DNA from: Chryseobacterium gleum
GTDB taxonomy: Bacteria > Bacteroidota > Bacteroidia > Flavobacteriales_D > Sanyastnellaceae
Direction of reading: 5' to 3'
Length of the DNA stretch: 35,448 nt
Assembly (NCBI GenBank): GCA_943330925.2
Contig: CALQJP020000001.1
Span: 1 to 35,448 of the forward strand
Shown: positions 13,614-22,048 of the stretch, one piece after another
Layout: every line of letters starts with the position of its first letter
How positions within the stretch are numbered: position 1 is the stretch's first letter
Made by a program: the position numbers and the translations under genes
The notes under the pieces: generated by a model
The model's input: the letters and a program-made list of their open reading frames with translations, nothing else
Databases searched by the model: none
Told to the model about the DNA's origin: nothing

Positions 13614-15044
13614 ATGAAAGCAATTTGGAGTCGACAGGCGCTGGCCGTTTTTCTTACCGCTGCGGTTTTTTACATGATCAATTTCGCAGTGAGCGAAGGG
13701 TTTAATGGCGGTGCAGATAGCATTACGCACTACCAAATTTCAAAGTATTCATGGGAGCATGATTATTTGTTGATCGACCAATGGGGCAAACCTGTATTTA
13801 CCATTCTGTTTTCTCCCATCGCACAACTGGGATTTAAAGCAGTGGTACTGGCCAACATTGCCCTTGTATTCTTGGGTGCGTTTTGGGCAATGGGCATTGC
13901 TGCGGATCTGCGAATGAAACGCCCCTGGCTGGTTGCGCTAGTCGTGTTGTGGTTGCCCGTAGTGGCGGGCAATAGCATTGCCGCACTCACCGAAATGATT
14001 TGCTCCCTGTTTTTGATTTATTACCTGCGCATGGCGCTGAAGGAGCGCTTCATACTGGGTGGCATTGTGTTGGGCTTTATGCCTTTCGCGCGCAGCGAGG
14101 GGTTTGTAATACTTGCGCTCGTTTTGCTCTTCTACGCTTTCACAGCGCGCTGGCGATACATGCCTTGGTTGCTGGTGGGTAGTTTGGTTTTCAATACGCT
14201 GGGGTATTTCATTACGGATAAGGCGCTCTGGATTTTCCAATCGAACCCCTACGTGAACACCACATTCGACATGTATGGCCACGGCACGTTTTACCATTTC
14301 TTCCAGTACGCTGTGCCGCTATTCGGAATTGCATATGTGCTCTGGCTGCTGCAGACGGTGCGCGAAGTTCCAATGGCTTTGCAGATTTGGAAAAGTCGCG
14401 ATTGGTCGTTGCACGACCAGGTGTGGGTTTGGTTGATAGCCGGCTCGGCCTGGGGCTATTTCCTGGCGCATACGGTATTGTGGTGGCAGGGCATGTGGGC
14501 ATCGCTGGGCTTGGGACGTGTCATGTTTGTGATTGCCGTGCCCATCGCGCTCATGTCGGTGAAGGGGTTGGAATGGTTGCTCGAACGGTTAACGGGTATG
14601 ATGCAGCGCGCTGTCCTTGCTACTGTAATAGTGCTTGTTATCGCAGGCCCCTTCGTAGTTCGGATGTTTTCATTCCAAGAGATTATGATATTTCCTGCTC
14701 TAGGTGAGGAGGAAAAGCAGAATGCACGCGCGGCAGAATACCTGCAAGCCAATTGCAACCCTGAAGAAACAAAGTTCTTTACGGCTCATCCCTATTTGAA
14801 TTTGTTGCTCGATGTGGATCCTTTTGATACAGGTAAAATCGAGAATCTGGATAGAGTTGGCAATGCAGTTCCTGGCGATGTTATTGTGTGGGACGGCCAC
14901 TTTGGTCCAAACGAGATGAAACTGCCTAAGGAGCAGCTGGAGGCCGATAGCTCATTGAAACTGCTCCAAGTAATACAGCCTGAGACGCTCTTCTATACCC
15001 TGAATAACTACCTCTACGAAATACGCATTTACCAAAAGCAGTAG
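13614..15044 (+). CDS. Multi-pass membrane protein, GT-C glycosyltransferase-like
   Basis: A 476-residue protein with about ten or more hydrophobic segments (residues 8 to about 345) and a soluble C-terminal part of about 110 residues. The first loop carries GGADSITHYQISKYSWEH with an Asp where GT-C enzymes keep a catalytic acid, then DYLLIDQWGKPVFTILFSP. GT-C enzymes use polyprenyl-phosphate sugars on the outer face of the inner membrane. The DPM1-like GT2 encoded 59 bases downstream could make such a donor, so the two may act together. I cannot name the sugar or acceptor. The start at 13614 fits the promoter box just upstream. Confidence 0.72.
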   Translation: MKAIWSRQALAVFLTAAVFYMINFAVSEGFNGGADSITHYQISKYSWEHDYLLIDQWGKPVFTILFSPIAQLGFKAVVLANIALVFLGAFWAMGIAADLRMKRPWLVALVVLWLPVVAGNSIAALTEMICSLFLIYYLRMALKERFILGGIVLGFMPFARSEGFVILALVLLFYAFTARWRYMPWLLVGSLVFNTLGYFITDKALWIFQSNPYVNTTFDMYGHGTFYHFFQYAVPLFGIAYVLWLLQTVREVPMALQIWKSRDWSLHDQVWVWLIAGSAWGYFLAHTVLWWQGMWASLGLGRVMFVIAVPIALMSVKGLEWLLERLTGMMQRAVLATVIVLVIAGPFVVRMFSFQEIMIFPALGEEEKQNARAAEYLQANCNPEETKFFTAHPYLNLLLDVDPFDTGKIENLDRVGNAVPGDVIVWDGHFGPNEMKLPKEQLEADSSLKLLQVIQPETLFYTLNNYLYEIRIYQKQ

Positions 15045-15074
15045 CACAAGCAAAGGCTATTGCGCTGAACCTAT

Positions 15075-15082
15075 TACATTTG
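15075..15082 (+). promoter_or_regulatory. -7 element of the DPM1-like GT2 gene (TACATTTG)
   Basis: TACATTTG, a full match to TAnnTTTG, 21 bases before the ATG at 15104 and in the gap after the GT-C-like gene. It suggests the GT2 gene can be transcribed on its own. Confidence 0.5.
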
Positions 15083-15103
15083 CCGCCCCAAAACCTCACC
15101 CCG

Positions 15104-15820
15104 ATGAAAACGCTCTCTATTGTCATTCCTGCCTACAACGAAGGAAGAACCATCCACTTTATCCTGGATAAGGTGAAGGCCGTTAAGTTGATTGGCGGTC
15201 TGGAGAAGGAAGTCATTATTGTGAATGACTGCTCGAAAGACGACACAGAGGAGGCCATTAAGCGCTATCAGGTGGCCAATCCGGAAATGCCTATTCAGTA
15301 TTTCAAGCACGAGGTGAACCAAGGCAAGGGCGCTGCTCTTCACACCGGAATTCGCATTGCAACGGGTGATATGGTGATTATTCAAGATGCCGACCTGGAG
15401 TATGATCCGGAGGAATACAACATACTTGTGAAACCCATCCTGGATGGCTTTGCAGATGTCGTATACGGCAGCCGATTTATGGGCGGACGTCCGCACCGCA
15501 TTCTGTTTTTCTGGCATACCATCGGAAACAAGTTCCTCACGTTTTTGAGCAATGCCATGACCAATCTGAACCTCACCGACATGGAAACCTGCTACAAGGT
15601 TTTCAAGCGTGAGACCATTCAAAGTTTGCCACTGCGCGAGAAGCGTTTCGGTTTCGAGCCGGAGGTCACAGCGCGCATATCACGCATTTCCAAAATTCGC
15701 ATTTACGAGGTGGGTATTTCTTATTACGGCCGCACCTACGAAGAAGGTAAGAAGATCGGATGGAAAGATGGTTTCCGTGCGATTTACTGCATTGTGAAAT
15801 ACAATGTTTTTAGTAAATAG
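15104..15820 (+). CDS. GT2 glycosyltransferase, dolichyl/polyprenyl-phosphate mannose synthase-like
   Basis: A 238-residue GT-A-fold protein. It starts MKTLSIVIPAYNEGRTI, has VIIVNDCSKDDT, NQGKGAALHTGIRIATGDMV and the metal-binding IQDADLEYDPEEY, then KRFGFEPEVTARISRI near the end. This is the DPM1/GtrB-like layout without the long C-terminal membrane region. It probably loads a sugar from a nucleotide donor onto a polyprenyl phosphate at the inner membrane. It follows the GT-C-like gene, a plausible user of the product. Its stop is separated from the convergent processive GT2 gene only by a hairpin repeat. Confidence 0.9.
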   Translation: MKTLSIVIPAYNEGRTIHFILDKVKAVKLIGGLEKEVIIVNDCSKDDTEEAIKRYQVANPEMPIQYFKHEVNQGKGAALHTGIRIATGDMVIIQDADLEYDPEEYNILVKPILDGFADVVYGSRFMGGRPHRILFFWHTIGNKFLTFLSNAMTNLNLTDMETCYKVFKRETIQSLPLREKRFGFEPEVTARISRISKIRIYEVGISYYGRTYEEGKKIGWKDGFRAIYCIVKYNVFSK

Positions 15821-15827
15821 TGAAGGA

Positions 15828-15900
15828 GTGAAAGGGTGAAATAGTGAAACTGTTTCACTACTTCACCCTTTCACCCTTTCACCCTTTCACCCTTTCACCG
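15828..15900. repeat. 22-bp-arm hairpin plus tandem tttcaccc units between convergent genes
   Basis: Arms 15828-15849 and 15853-15874 are reverse complements with one mismatch around a 3-base loop. The second arm continues into five 8-bp units (15861-15900, tttcaccc). The whole 82-bp gap between two convergent stop codons is built from the same word. It could terminate transcription from both sides by hairpin formation, but there is no T-run. Confidence 0.8.
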
Positions 15901-15902
15901 AC

Positions 15903-18041
15903 TTACGATCGCGCGTGCTTCAAGGAATAGAACGTCACGAACGCATAGCCCAGCGCCAGCATGATGTGAAATGGAAGCAGTCCGAAATCGCGTGCACGCG
16001 GAGCCGCACCTCCATAACAGCCGTAACTTTTTTCGAGCGATGTGCCTTCTGCATTGCGAATCGTAGTGCCCGCAAGGCTTTGGTCATCCTTGGCTAAAAT
16101 ATTGTGAATGTCGCCTTTATTCATGAGCACAGTGTAGGGCTGATTAGCCGGTGATCCATTGAACAGTTCGGTGGTAGGCGTAACCGTTACAACAGTGCTG
16201 TCGGCAGTGGCCAGCAACGACACTTCGGTAATGGATTCGCTCTTGCTGAATCCGGTCGGAACCGAATAGGCAGTTTCAAACGCCACAGCCGGACGAATCA
16301 TTTGAGCTTCATCGACCGCTTTCGCATCCTTCAGCAACTCAAGTTTAACAGGCTCATTGCTCACCCAATGCATCGTGCCGACGAAGAAAGCGTTGTCGCT
16401 TGGAGTGGCAACCGAGTCAACCGGTAAATTGAGTGTGATAGGTTCGTTTGCTTTCCAGTTGACAGTTTTTTTCCAGCCCGTAAGCTTGGATTCTATGATG
16501 CCGCTTCCGGAGGTAGCGGAGGTAATACGCAATGCGTGACCGGGCTTACCCGGCTTGTCGTCGCCGCTGAAGTAGGTGAACCAAAACTCTTCGCCTGAAG
16601 TGGCTGAGCTGGCTGCCGACAGTTGTGTCAACGGTTGTTCACGTCGGCCTGTCATGGTGAATGCGTAGTAAATACCGAAACTGAAGTAAAGGAACAAGGT
16701 GAACTCCAACAGGGTGAGGGGCGATACTTTGATAGCCCTGTATTTCTTGTCTTTCCATGTGCCCGATGTTTTGCCGCTGATGGCGAATTTCGGCGTGCGA
16801 ACAAAGGAAGATTTTTTACCCGTGAATCCTTCGATTACTGCAACGGCATTGTGCAGTGAAAGCCCCATGCTCACCGATAAAAACGTCGGATATTCCCAAA
16901 GGAAGCTGACCATCTTTTTGAAGAAGTTTTTTTCGGGGCGTGAAATCCAGTAGAAAAAGCCAAGGAAAAAGAAGCTGACCATGAATACCGTTGCGATTTT
17001 GAAGAGGATTTCCAAATCGCCGTATGTGTTTTTGATAATCAGCATGGGTACACTCAGCAGGGAGGTTCCCAGAATACAGAGGAACACCACCGAGTTCATC
17101 AAGTGAAATGCTCCGTGCACCTTTTGACCGAAGGTGAGGTGTTTGGCATTCAAAACCTTCTTGAGGTTTTTCACCGTGCATTCTGCGGCGCCTTTGGTCC
17201 ATCGGAATTGTTGCGCTTTCAGGGCGTTCATCTCGGCGGGCAATTCGGATGGTGCGCCTATCATGGGCAAATAGACGAATTCCCATCCACGCAGTTGGGC
17301 GCGGTAGCTTAGGTCGAGATCTTCGGTGATGGTATCGCTTTCCCAACCGCCTGCATCGTAAATGGTGGCTTTGCGCCATACGCCCGCTGTACCATTGAAG
17401 TTGATGAAGTGAGCACCGTTGTTGCGGCCTACTTGCTCCACCGTGAAGTGTGCATCGAGTCCAAATGCTTGCAAGCGTGTGAGCAACGAATACTCTTCGT
17501 TTAAGTGTTCCCATTTAGTTTGCACTACACCGATTTTATCGCTGTGAAAGAAATGCGGAATGGTTTGCAATAGGAAGTCTTTGCGCGGAATAAAGTCGGC
17601 GTCGAAAATGGCCACAAATTCGCCTCGGCAGATGTCGAGACCGTATGCCAGAGCGCCTGCTTTGTATCCTTCGCGCTTAGGGCGTTTTACGTGTTTGATG
17701 TCGATACCCAGCTTTTGCATTTCTGCAATTTTTTTCGCAGCAACATCGAAACTTTCATCGGTGCTGTCATCGAGTACTTGTATCTCCAGTTTACCGGCAG
17801 GGTATTCAAACTGGCAAATGGCTTCTATCAGGCGCTCAACCACATAGAGTTCGTTGAAAACAGGCAGTTGCACGGTAACCACAGGCCACTGATCGTCGGC
17901 AAGCTGTGGTTTACGCTTCTGAAATTGTCTGAATTTGGTGTATTTGATAGCCAAATTGAGTTGCACCAAGCTGTAGATGAAAAGGAACATCAGGAAACAG
18001 CCGTATAGGAAGATGGCAACGATGGAAAGATGGTATAACAA
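15903..18041 (-). CDS. Processive GT2 (cellulose synthase-like) with an inserted IgGFc-binding-like domain
   Basis: A 712-residue inner-membrane glycosyltransferase. After an N-terminal helix (about 5-30) the cytoplasmic GT2 domain shows VTVQLPVFNE, VLDDSTD (Asp91/92), the DAD of FDADFIP (147-149), TEDLD (239-243) and QQFRW (277-281), the set seen in processive beta-glycosyltransferases. Membrane helices follow at about 315-335, 343-366 and 443-463. Residues of about 465-684 form a Gly/Ser/Thr-rich beta segment (EEFWFTYFSG, HWVSNEPVKLELL, ATADSTVVTVTPT) that resembles the IgGFc-binding N-terminal domain. The chain then returns to the usual family ending, DFGLLPFHIMLALGYAF...SLKHARS. Homologues I know are about 490-500 residues, with these two helices joined by a short loop. 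The start is TTG; no in-frame ATG is close. Confidence 0.9.
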   Translation of the reverse strand: MLYHLSIVAIFLYGCFLMFLFIYSLVQLNLAIKYTKFRQFQKRKPQLADDQWPVVTVQLPVFNELYVVERLIEAICQFEYPAGKLEIQVLDDSTDESFDVAAKKIAEMQKLGIDIKHVKRPKREGYKAGALAYGLDICRGEFVAIFDADFIPRKDFLLQTIPHFFHSDKIGVVQTKWEHLNEEYSLLTRLQAFGLDAHFTVEQVGRNNGAHFINFNGTAGVWRKATIYDAGGWESDTITEDLDLSYRAQLRGWEFVYLPMIGAPSELPAEMNALKAQQFRWTKGAAECTVKNLKKVLNAKHLTFGQKVHGAFHLMNSVVFLCILGTSLLSVPMLIIKNTYGDLEILFKIATVFMVSFFFLGFFYWISRPEKNFFKKMVSFLWEYPTFLSVSMGLSLHNAVAVIEGFTGKKSSFVRTPKFAISGKTSGTWKDKKYRAIKVSPLTLLEFTLFLYFSFGIYYAFTMTGRREQPLTQLSAASSATSGEEFWFTYFSGDDKPGKPGHALRITSATSGSGIIESKLTGWKKTVNWKANEPITLNLPVDSVATPSDNAFFVGTMHWVSNEPVKLELLKDAKAVDEAQMIRPAVAFETAYSVPTGFSKSESITEVSLLATADSTVVTVTPTTELFNGSPANQPYTVLMNKGDIHNILAKDDQSLAGTTIRNAEGTSLEKSYGCYGGAAPRARDFGLLPFHIMLALGYAFVTFYSLKHARS

Positions 18042-18181
18042 AGCGCGTGGTTTTGGTGATTTACAAGGCTGTAAAAATAGTGCGTTGGGGGTATGAAGGC
18101 ATCATGTGAATTCAGAGATTTTCATCGTGCTTTGAACAAGTTGCAGCCATTACAAGATGCCCTTTGAGTCCATGAACCGAT

Positions 18182-18189
18182 TAATTTTG
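18182..18189 (+). promoter_or_regulatory. -7 element of the lptG-GT4-GT4 operon (TAATTTTG)
   Basis: TAATTTTG ends four bases before the GTG start at 18194, the same spacing as at 13602, 11530 and 2587. A TTG at 18164-18166 lies 15 bases upstream, shorter than the usual spacer. Confidence 0.5.
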
Positions 18190-18193
18190 TGAG

Positions 18194-19627
18194 GTGAATA
18201 AATTGTCGGTTCTCCTGCTGCGCAGCTACATAGGTCCGTTCATAGTTACCTTCACGGTGGCTATGTTCATCTTTGAGATGCAGTTCATTTGGGTGTATCT
18301 CGACGAGCTATTGGGTAAAGGATTGGGCGGTTGGGTGATATTCAAATTGCTCATTTTCGCTTCGGCTCGTCTGGTAAACATGGCCTTGCCGCTTGCCATT
18401 CTGATGAGTTCTATTATGACAATGGGCGCATTGGCCGAGAACAATGAGATGACGGCCATGAAAAGTTCAGGCGTCTCTTTGTTGCGTATGATGCGACCGC
18501 TCATTTTCTTCAGTATCGGCCTTTCAATGCTCGCTTTTGTTTTTGCCAATAATCTGTGGCCGGTCGCCAATCTGAAGTTCCGGACCATGTTGTTCAGCAT
18601 ATTGAAACAAAAGCCTGCACTCAACCTCACCGACGGAGTTTTCTACAACGGCATCGAAGGCGTGAGCATTCGCGCAGGTCGCAACAACACGGATACAGGC
18701 GAGCTTACTGACGTGCTCATATATGATCATCGGGGCGGTGAAAAGGCCAATCGTACCGTAATCAGAGCCAAGAGCGGCAAAATGGAGCAAACGCCCGATA
18801 AGCGATACCTGGTGCTATCGCTTTTTGACGGACATAGCTATGATGAACAGCGCGATAAGAAGGTGCGTGAGCCTAAACACGCACTCATTGAAGGGCAGTT
18901 TGAGCGGATGGAATTGCGCATGGACTTGAGTTCGCTCGCATTCAGTGCCGACAATGAGGAGGTGATGAAGAATCCTGCCGAGATGATGAGTGTGAATCAG
19001 CTCGAACAGGCCATCGATAGCCTCAACACAATAATCGATACCGTGCAGTATCAATATGCACAAAACACGTTGCGATTGACGAAAAAACGCTTGGAAGCAA
19101 CCGAGACCAGTGCATCGGTTCCGGAGACAGGGCTTTTCGATTCGCTCGATGCCGGTGATAGAAATAAAGCGCTTTTATGGGCGAAAGAGAATACGCGCAA
19201 GTCGAAAGATTTGCTGCAACGTCAGATAGATGAGTTAAAGGCGCGACAAAAGAATTTGAACCGACATAAAATTGAATGGCACCGCAAGTTTTTTTTAGCG
19301 GTGGTGTGCATTGTCCTTTTCTTTATTGGAGCTCCGCTGGGGGCCATCATTCGAAAGGGAGGCTTGGGAATTCCAACCCTTATTGCGCTCGGGTTGTTTG
19401 TTGTCTATCAATTGCTCACGATGGCGGGCGAGCGAATGGCGAAGAATCAATTTATCGAACCCTGGTTGGGCATGTGGATAAGCACTGTGGTGTTGTTGCC
19501 TATGAGCATCTGGATAACACGCAAGGCCATGAATGAATCTGCCTTGCTCGAAAAATCGCCTATATCGCGATGGTTCACTAAAATTGCACGTTTTTACAGA
19601 ATGAAAACGAAGGAGTTCACTGCATGA
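18194..19627 (+). CDS. lptG: LptF/LptG-family permease
   Basis: A 477-residue YjgP/YjgQ protein. Three membrane helices at the N-terminus (about 12-120, including SARLVNMALPLAILMSSIMTMGALAENNEMTAMKSSG) are followed by a periplasmic jellyroll-like part with a coiled-coil-rich segment (about 265-365). Three more helices end the protein, with FFIGAPLGAIIRKGGLGIP. It is the membrane part of the LPS export transporter that moves LPS from the inner membrane to the Lpt bridge. Whether it is LptF or LptG is uncertain. The start is GTG. Its stop overlaps the next gene by ATGA, so it is coupled to two glycosyltransferases, which supports an LPS role for those genes. Confidence 0.9.
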   Translation: MNKLSVLLLRSYIGPFIVTFTVAMFIFEMQFIWVYLDELLGKGLGGWVIFKLLIFASARLVNMALPLAILMSSIMTMGALAENNEMTAMKSSGVSLLRMMRPLIFFSIGLSMLAFVFANNLWPVANLKFRTMLFSILKQKPALNLTDGVFYNGIEGVSIRAGRNNTDTGELTDVLIYDHRGGEKANRTVIRAKSGKMEQTPDKRYLVLSLFDGHSYDEQRDKKVREPKHALIEGQFERMELRMDLSSLAFSADNEEVMKNPAEMMSVNQLEQAIDSLNTIIDTVQYQYAQNTLRLTKKRLEATETSASVPETGLFDSLDAGDRNKALLWAKENTRKSKDLLQRQIDELKARQKNLNRHKIEWHRKFFLAVVCIVLFFIGAPLGAIIRKGGLGIPTLIALGLFVVYQLLTMAGERMAKNQFIEPWLGMWISTVVLLPMSIWITRKAMNESALLEKSPISRWFTKIARFYRMKTKEFTA

Positions 19628-20826
19628 AGATTTTGCAATTGTGTTTGAAGCCCCCGCTACCCGCCCGCGACGGTGGATGCATTGCCATGAATAATGTGAC
19701 ACAAGGATTGCTGCAGGCCGGTCATAAGGTGAAGGTGCTCACCATTTTCACTCACAAACACGATTTGAATCCGGAGCTAATGCCCGACGAGTATGTTGAG
19801 CAAACCGGTATTGAAGGCGTTTTTATCGATACGCGAGTGAATGCGGTTGAGGCGCTTGCCAGTTTTCTCACATCCGACTCGTATAATATTTCCAGGTTTT
19901 TCAGTACCGATTTTGATATACGACTTAGCAAGTTGCTGCGTAAAGAGGATTTCGATGTTATTCACCTCGAGAGTCTTTTCATGACGCCTTATGTGGGAAC
20001 CATTCGCCGATTGAGTACATCACCTATTGTGCTTCGATCGCACAATCTGGAATTCGTTATCTGGGAAAAAATTGCTGCAGGTACTTCCAGTTTTTTGAAG
20101 GGTACGTATTTAAAGTACTTGACCCGTAAGTTGAAGTCTTACGAGTTGAGTATGCTCAATGAAGTGAGCGGCATTGCTGCTATCAGCGAAGAGGATAAGA
20201 ACAGGATGCTGGCTTTGGGTATTAAGAAACGCATTCGGACCATACCCTTTGGTGTCGATTTGAATCAGTATCCTTACAATCCCGAAGCTCCCTCAGAGGT
20301 TGCCTTATTTCATTTGGGAGCCATGGATTGGGGGCCAAATCTGGAGGGTGTTTTGTGGTTCTTGAAATCGATTTGGCCATCGGTTCATGAGCGCTTCCCT
20401 CAGTTGAAATTCTATTTGGCCGGCAGAAATATGTCGGATGAAATAGCGCGATTGAATTTAGTCAACGTGGAGGTAGTAGGTGAGGTGGAGAGTGCCGTTT
20501 CATTCATGCAGTCGAAGGCAATCATGATTGTGCCACTGCTCAGTGCAGGGGGTGTTCGCGTGAAGATTATCGAAGGTCTCGCAATGGGCCGCGCCGTTAT
20601 TTCTACCTCACTCGGAGCGGAAGGACTGGATTGCGAGCACGGCAAACAATTGTTGCTTGCCGACCGCAGAGAAGATTGGCTGGAAGCGATAGAAACACTG
20701 GTGCACGATGAGGTGGCTCGCAAGTCGATGGCCTTGGAAGGACGAAATCATGTTGCAGCCCATTTCGATATAGCTGCCGTAACCAATCAGTTGGTCAACT
20801 TTTACAAGGAAATACGCAAGGGATGA
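19624..20826 (+). CDS. GT4 family glycosyltransferase
   Basis: A 400-residue GT-B glycosyltransferase. The N-terminal half begins MKILQLCLKPPLPARDGGCIAM and includes VIHLESLFMTPY. The C-terminal half has the GT4 donor-site pattern LLSAGGVRVKIIEGLAMGRAVISTS, with a conserved Glu in KIIEG. It would add a sugar from a nucleotide donor to a lipid-linked or core glycan on the cytoplasmic side. It overlaps the genes on both sides by 4 bp (ATGA), so the three are surely one transcript. Confidence 0.92.
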   Translation: MKILQLCLKPPLPARDGGCIAMNNVTQGLLQAGHKVKVLTIFTHKHDLNPELMPDEYVEQTGIEGVFIDTRVNAVEALASFLTSDSYNISRFFSTDFDIRLSKLLRKEDFDVIHLESLFMTPYVGTIRRLSTSPIVLRSHNLEFVIWEKIAAGTSSFLKGTYLKYLTRKLKSYELSMLNEVSGIAAISEEDKNRMLALGIKKRIRTIPFGVDLNQYPYNPEAPSEVALFHLGAMDWGPNLEGVLWFLKSIWPSVHERFPQLKFYLAGRNMSDEIARLNLVNVEVVGEVESAVSFMQSKAIMIVPLLSAGGVRVKIIEGLAMGRAVISTSLGAEGLDCEHGKQLLLADRREDWLEAIETLVHDEVARKSMALEGRNHVAAHFDIAAVTNQLVNFYKEIRKG

Positions 20827-22001
20827 AAATCTGCATGATTGTAAGTCGCGTGCCTTGGCCCTTGGAAAAGGGCGATAAGCTCCGGGCTTACCATCAGTTG
20901 AAGCATTTGTCGAAGCATCATGAAGTGCATTTGATTTGCCTGTCGGATGGTCGGGTTGATGCCAACGCCATCCAACAATTGCAAACGCTCACACCACACA
21001 TAACGGTGTTCCAATTGAGCCGTTGGAAAATGGTCTTTCGTATTGTTATGGCTTTCTTTTCGAGCAAACCATTTCAGGTGCATTACTTCTATGACAGGGT
21101 AATATCCAAAAAGGTGAAGCACTTGATAGATGATATGGTACCCGATGCCATTTATTGCCAACTCATCCGCTGCAGCGAGTATGTGAAACATCTGCATGAC
21201 TATGTCAAAACGCTTGATTACATGGATGCACTCAGTGCCGGTCAGCATCGAAGGGCTGTGCGAGCCCCTTGGTATCTCGCGCCATTCGTAAAGGAGGAAG
21301 CCAGACGTCTTACTGCATACGAGCATTTGATTTTTGATTACTTCGAACATCATACGATTATCAGCGAACAAGATCGAAAGCTCATTTACCATTCGCAATG
21401 CGAACGCATTGAGGTAGTGCCCAACGGCATCGATGCGGAGTATTTTAAGCAAGACATAAAGCCATCGAAAACCTATGACATCGTTTTTACCGGCAACATG
21501 AGTTATCCGCCGAATGTAGAGGGAGCTCGCCGATTGGTTCATTCCATTTTACCGCTGGTTCGCAAGCATCTTCCCGGTGTGAAATTGTTGCTGGCGGGAG
21601 CTAATCCTTCTGCAGCTGTTCGCGCGTTGGAGGGCAATGGTGTTGTGGTGAGTGGTTGGCTCGATGATATACGCACCGCCTACAACGATGCCCGTGTATT
21701 TGTGGCGCCCATGCAATCGGGTAGTGGTATGCAAAACAAACTGCTGGAAGCTATGTGCATGGAGCTGCCCTGTGTCACTACGTCGCTTGCAGCAGCGCCG
21801 CTGGGTGTGACACATGCCATAGAGTGCTGCATCGGTCAAACCGATGAGGAATTGGCGAATCATGTGGTGAGCCTGTTAGAGAATCCGCTTCTTGCCCGTC
21901 AAATGGGTGAAACAGGACGTCGCTATGTACAGAAAAAATTTGACTGGTCGGCTGCCGTTCGAATACTCGAAAGCCGTTGTTTTGAGTCGAAGAATTCTTA
22001 A
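20823..22001 (+). CDS. GT4 family glycosyltransferase (sugar transferase-like)
   Basis: A 392-residue GT-B protein. It starts MKICMIVSRVPWPLEKGDKLRAYHQLK, a beginning shared with the sugar transferases described from PEP-CTERM/XrtA loci, although no exosortase genes are seen here. It continues with TIISEQDRKLI, VVPNGIDAEYF, and the GT4 donor-site region APMQSGSGMQNKLLEAMCMELPCVTT. It overlaps the preceding GT4 gene by ATGA and ends the lptG operon. It is a likely second step in the same envelope glycan. The acceptor and sugar are not readable. Confidence 0.92.
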   Translation: MKICMIVSRVPWPLEKGDKLRAYHQLKHLSKHHEVHLICLSDGRVDANAIQQLQTLTPHITVFQLSRWKMVFRIVMAFFSSKPFQVHYFYDRVISKKVKHLIDDMVPDAIYCQLIRCSEYVKHLHDYVKTLDYMDALSAGQHRRAVRAPWYLAPFVKEEARRLTAYEHLIFDYFEHHTIISEQDRKLIYHSQCERIEVVPNGIDAEYFKQDIKPSKTYDIVFTGNMSYPPNVEGARRLVHSILPLVRKHLPGVKLLLAGANPSAAVRALEGNGVVVSGWLDDIRTAYNDARVFVAPMQSGSGMQNKLLEAMCMELPCVTTSLAAAPLGVTHAIECCIGQTDEELANHVVSLLENPLLARQMGETGRRYVQKKFDWSAAVRILESRCFESKNS

Positions 22002-22048
22002 TGTTTTAGGGCGGAATTCGTATTTTTCGGGAAACAATTGCCGTCTCT

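Noticed and set aside
15074..15622. 182-residue minus-strand frame
   Set aside because: Antisense to the GT2 gene with its intact DxD and donor motifs; a shadow frame.
18041..18193. tRNA or small RNA gene in the gap between the processive GT2 and lptG
   Set aside because: No cloverleaf, no strong hairpin and no terminator are visible; only the -7 element before lptG stands out.
20823..22001. Part of an exosortase (XrtA/PEP-CTERM) locus
   Set aside because: The GT4 start resembles the sugar transferases of such loci, but no exosortase or PEP-CTERM protein is present; secreted proteins here use T9SS domains.
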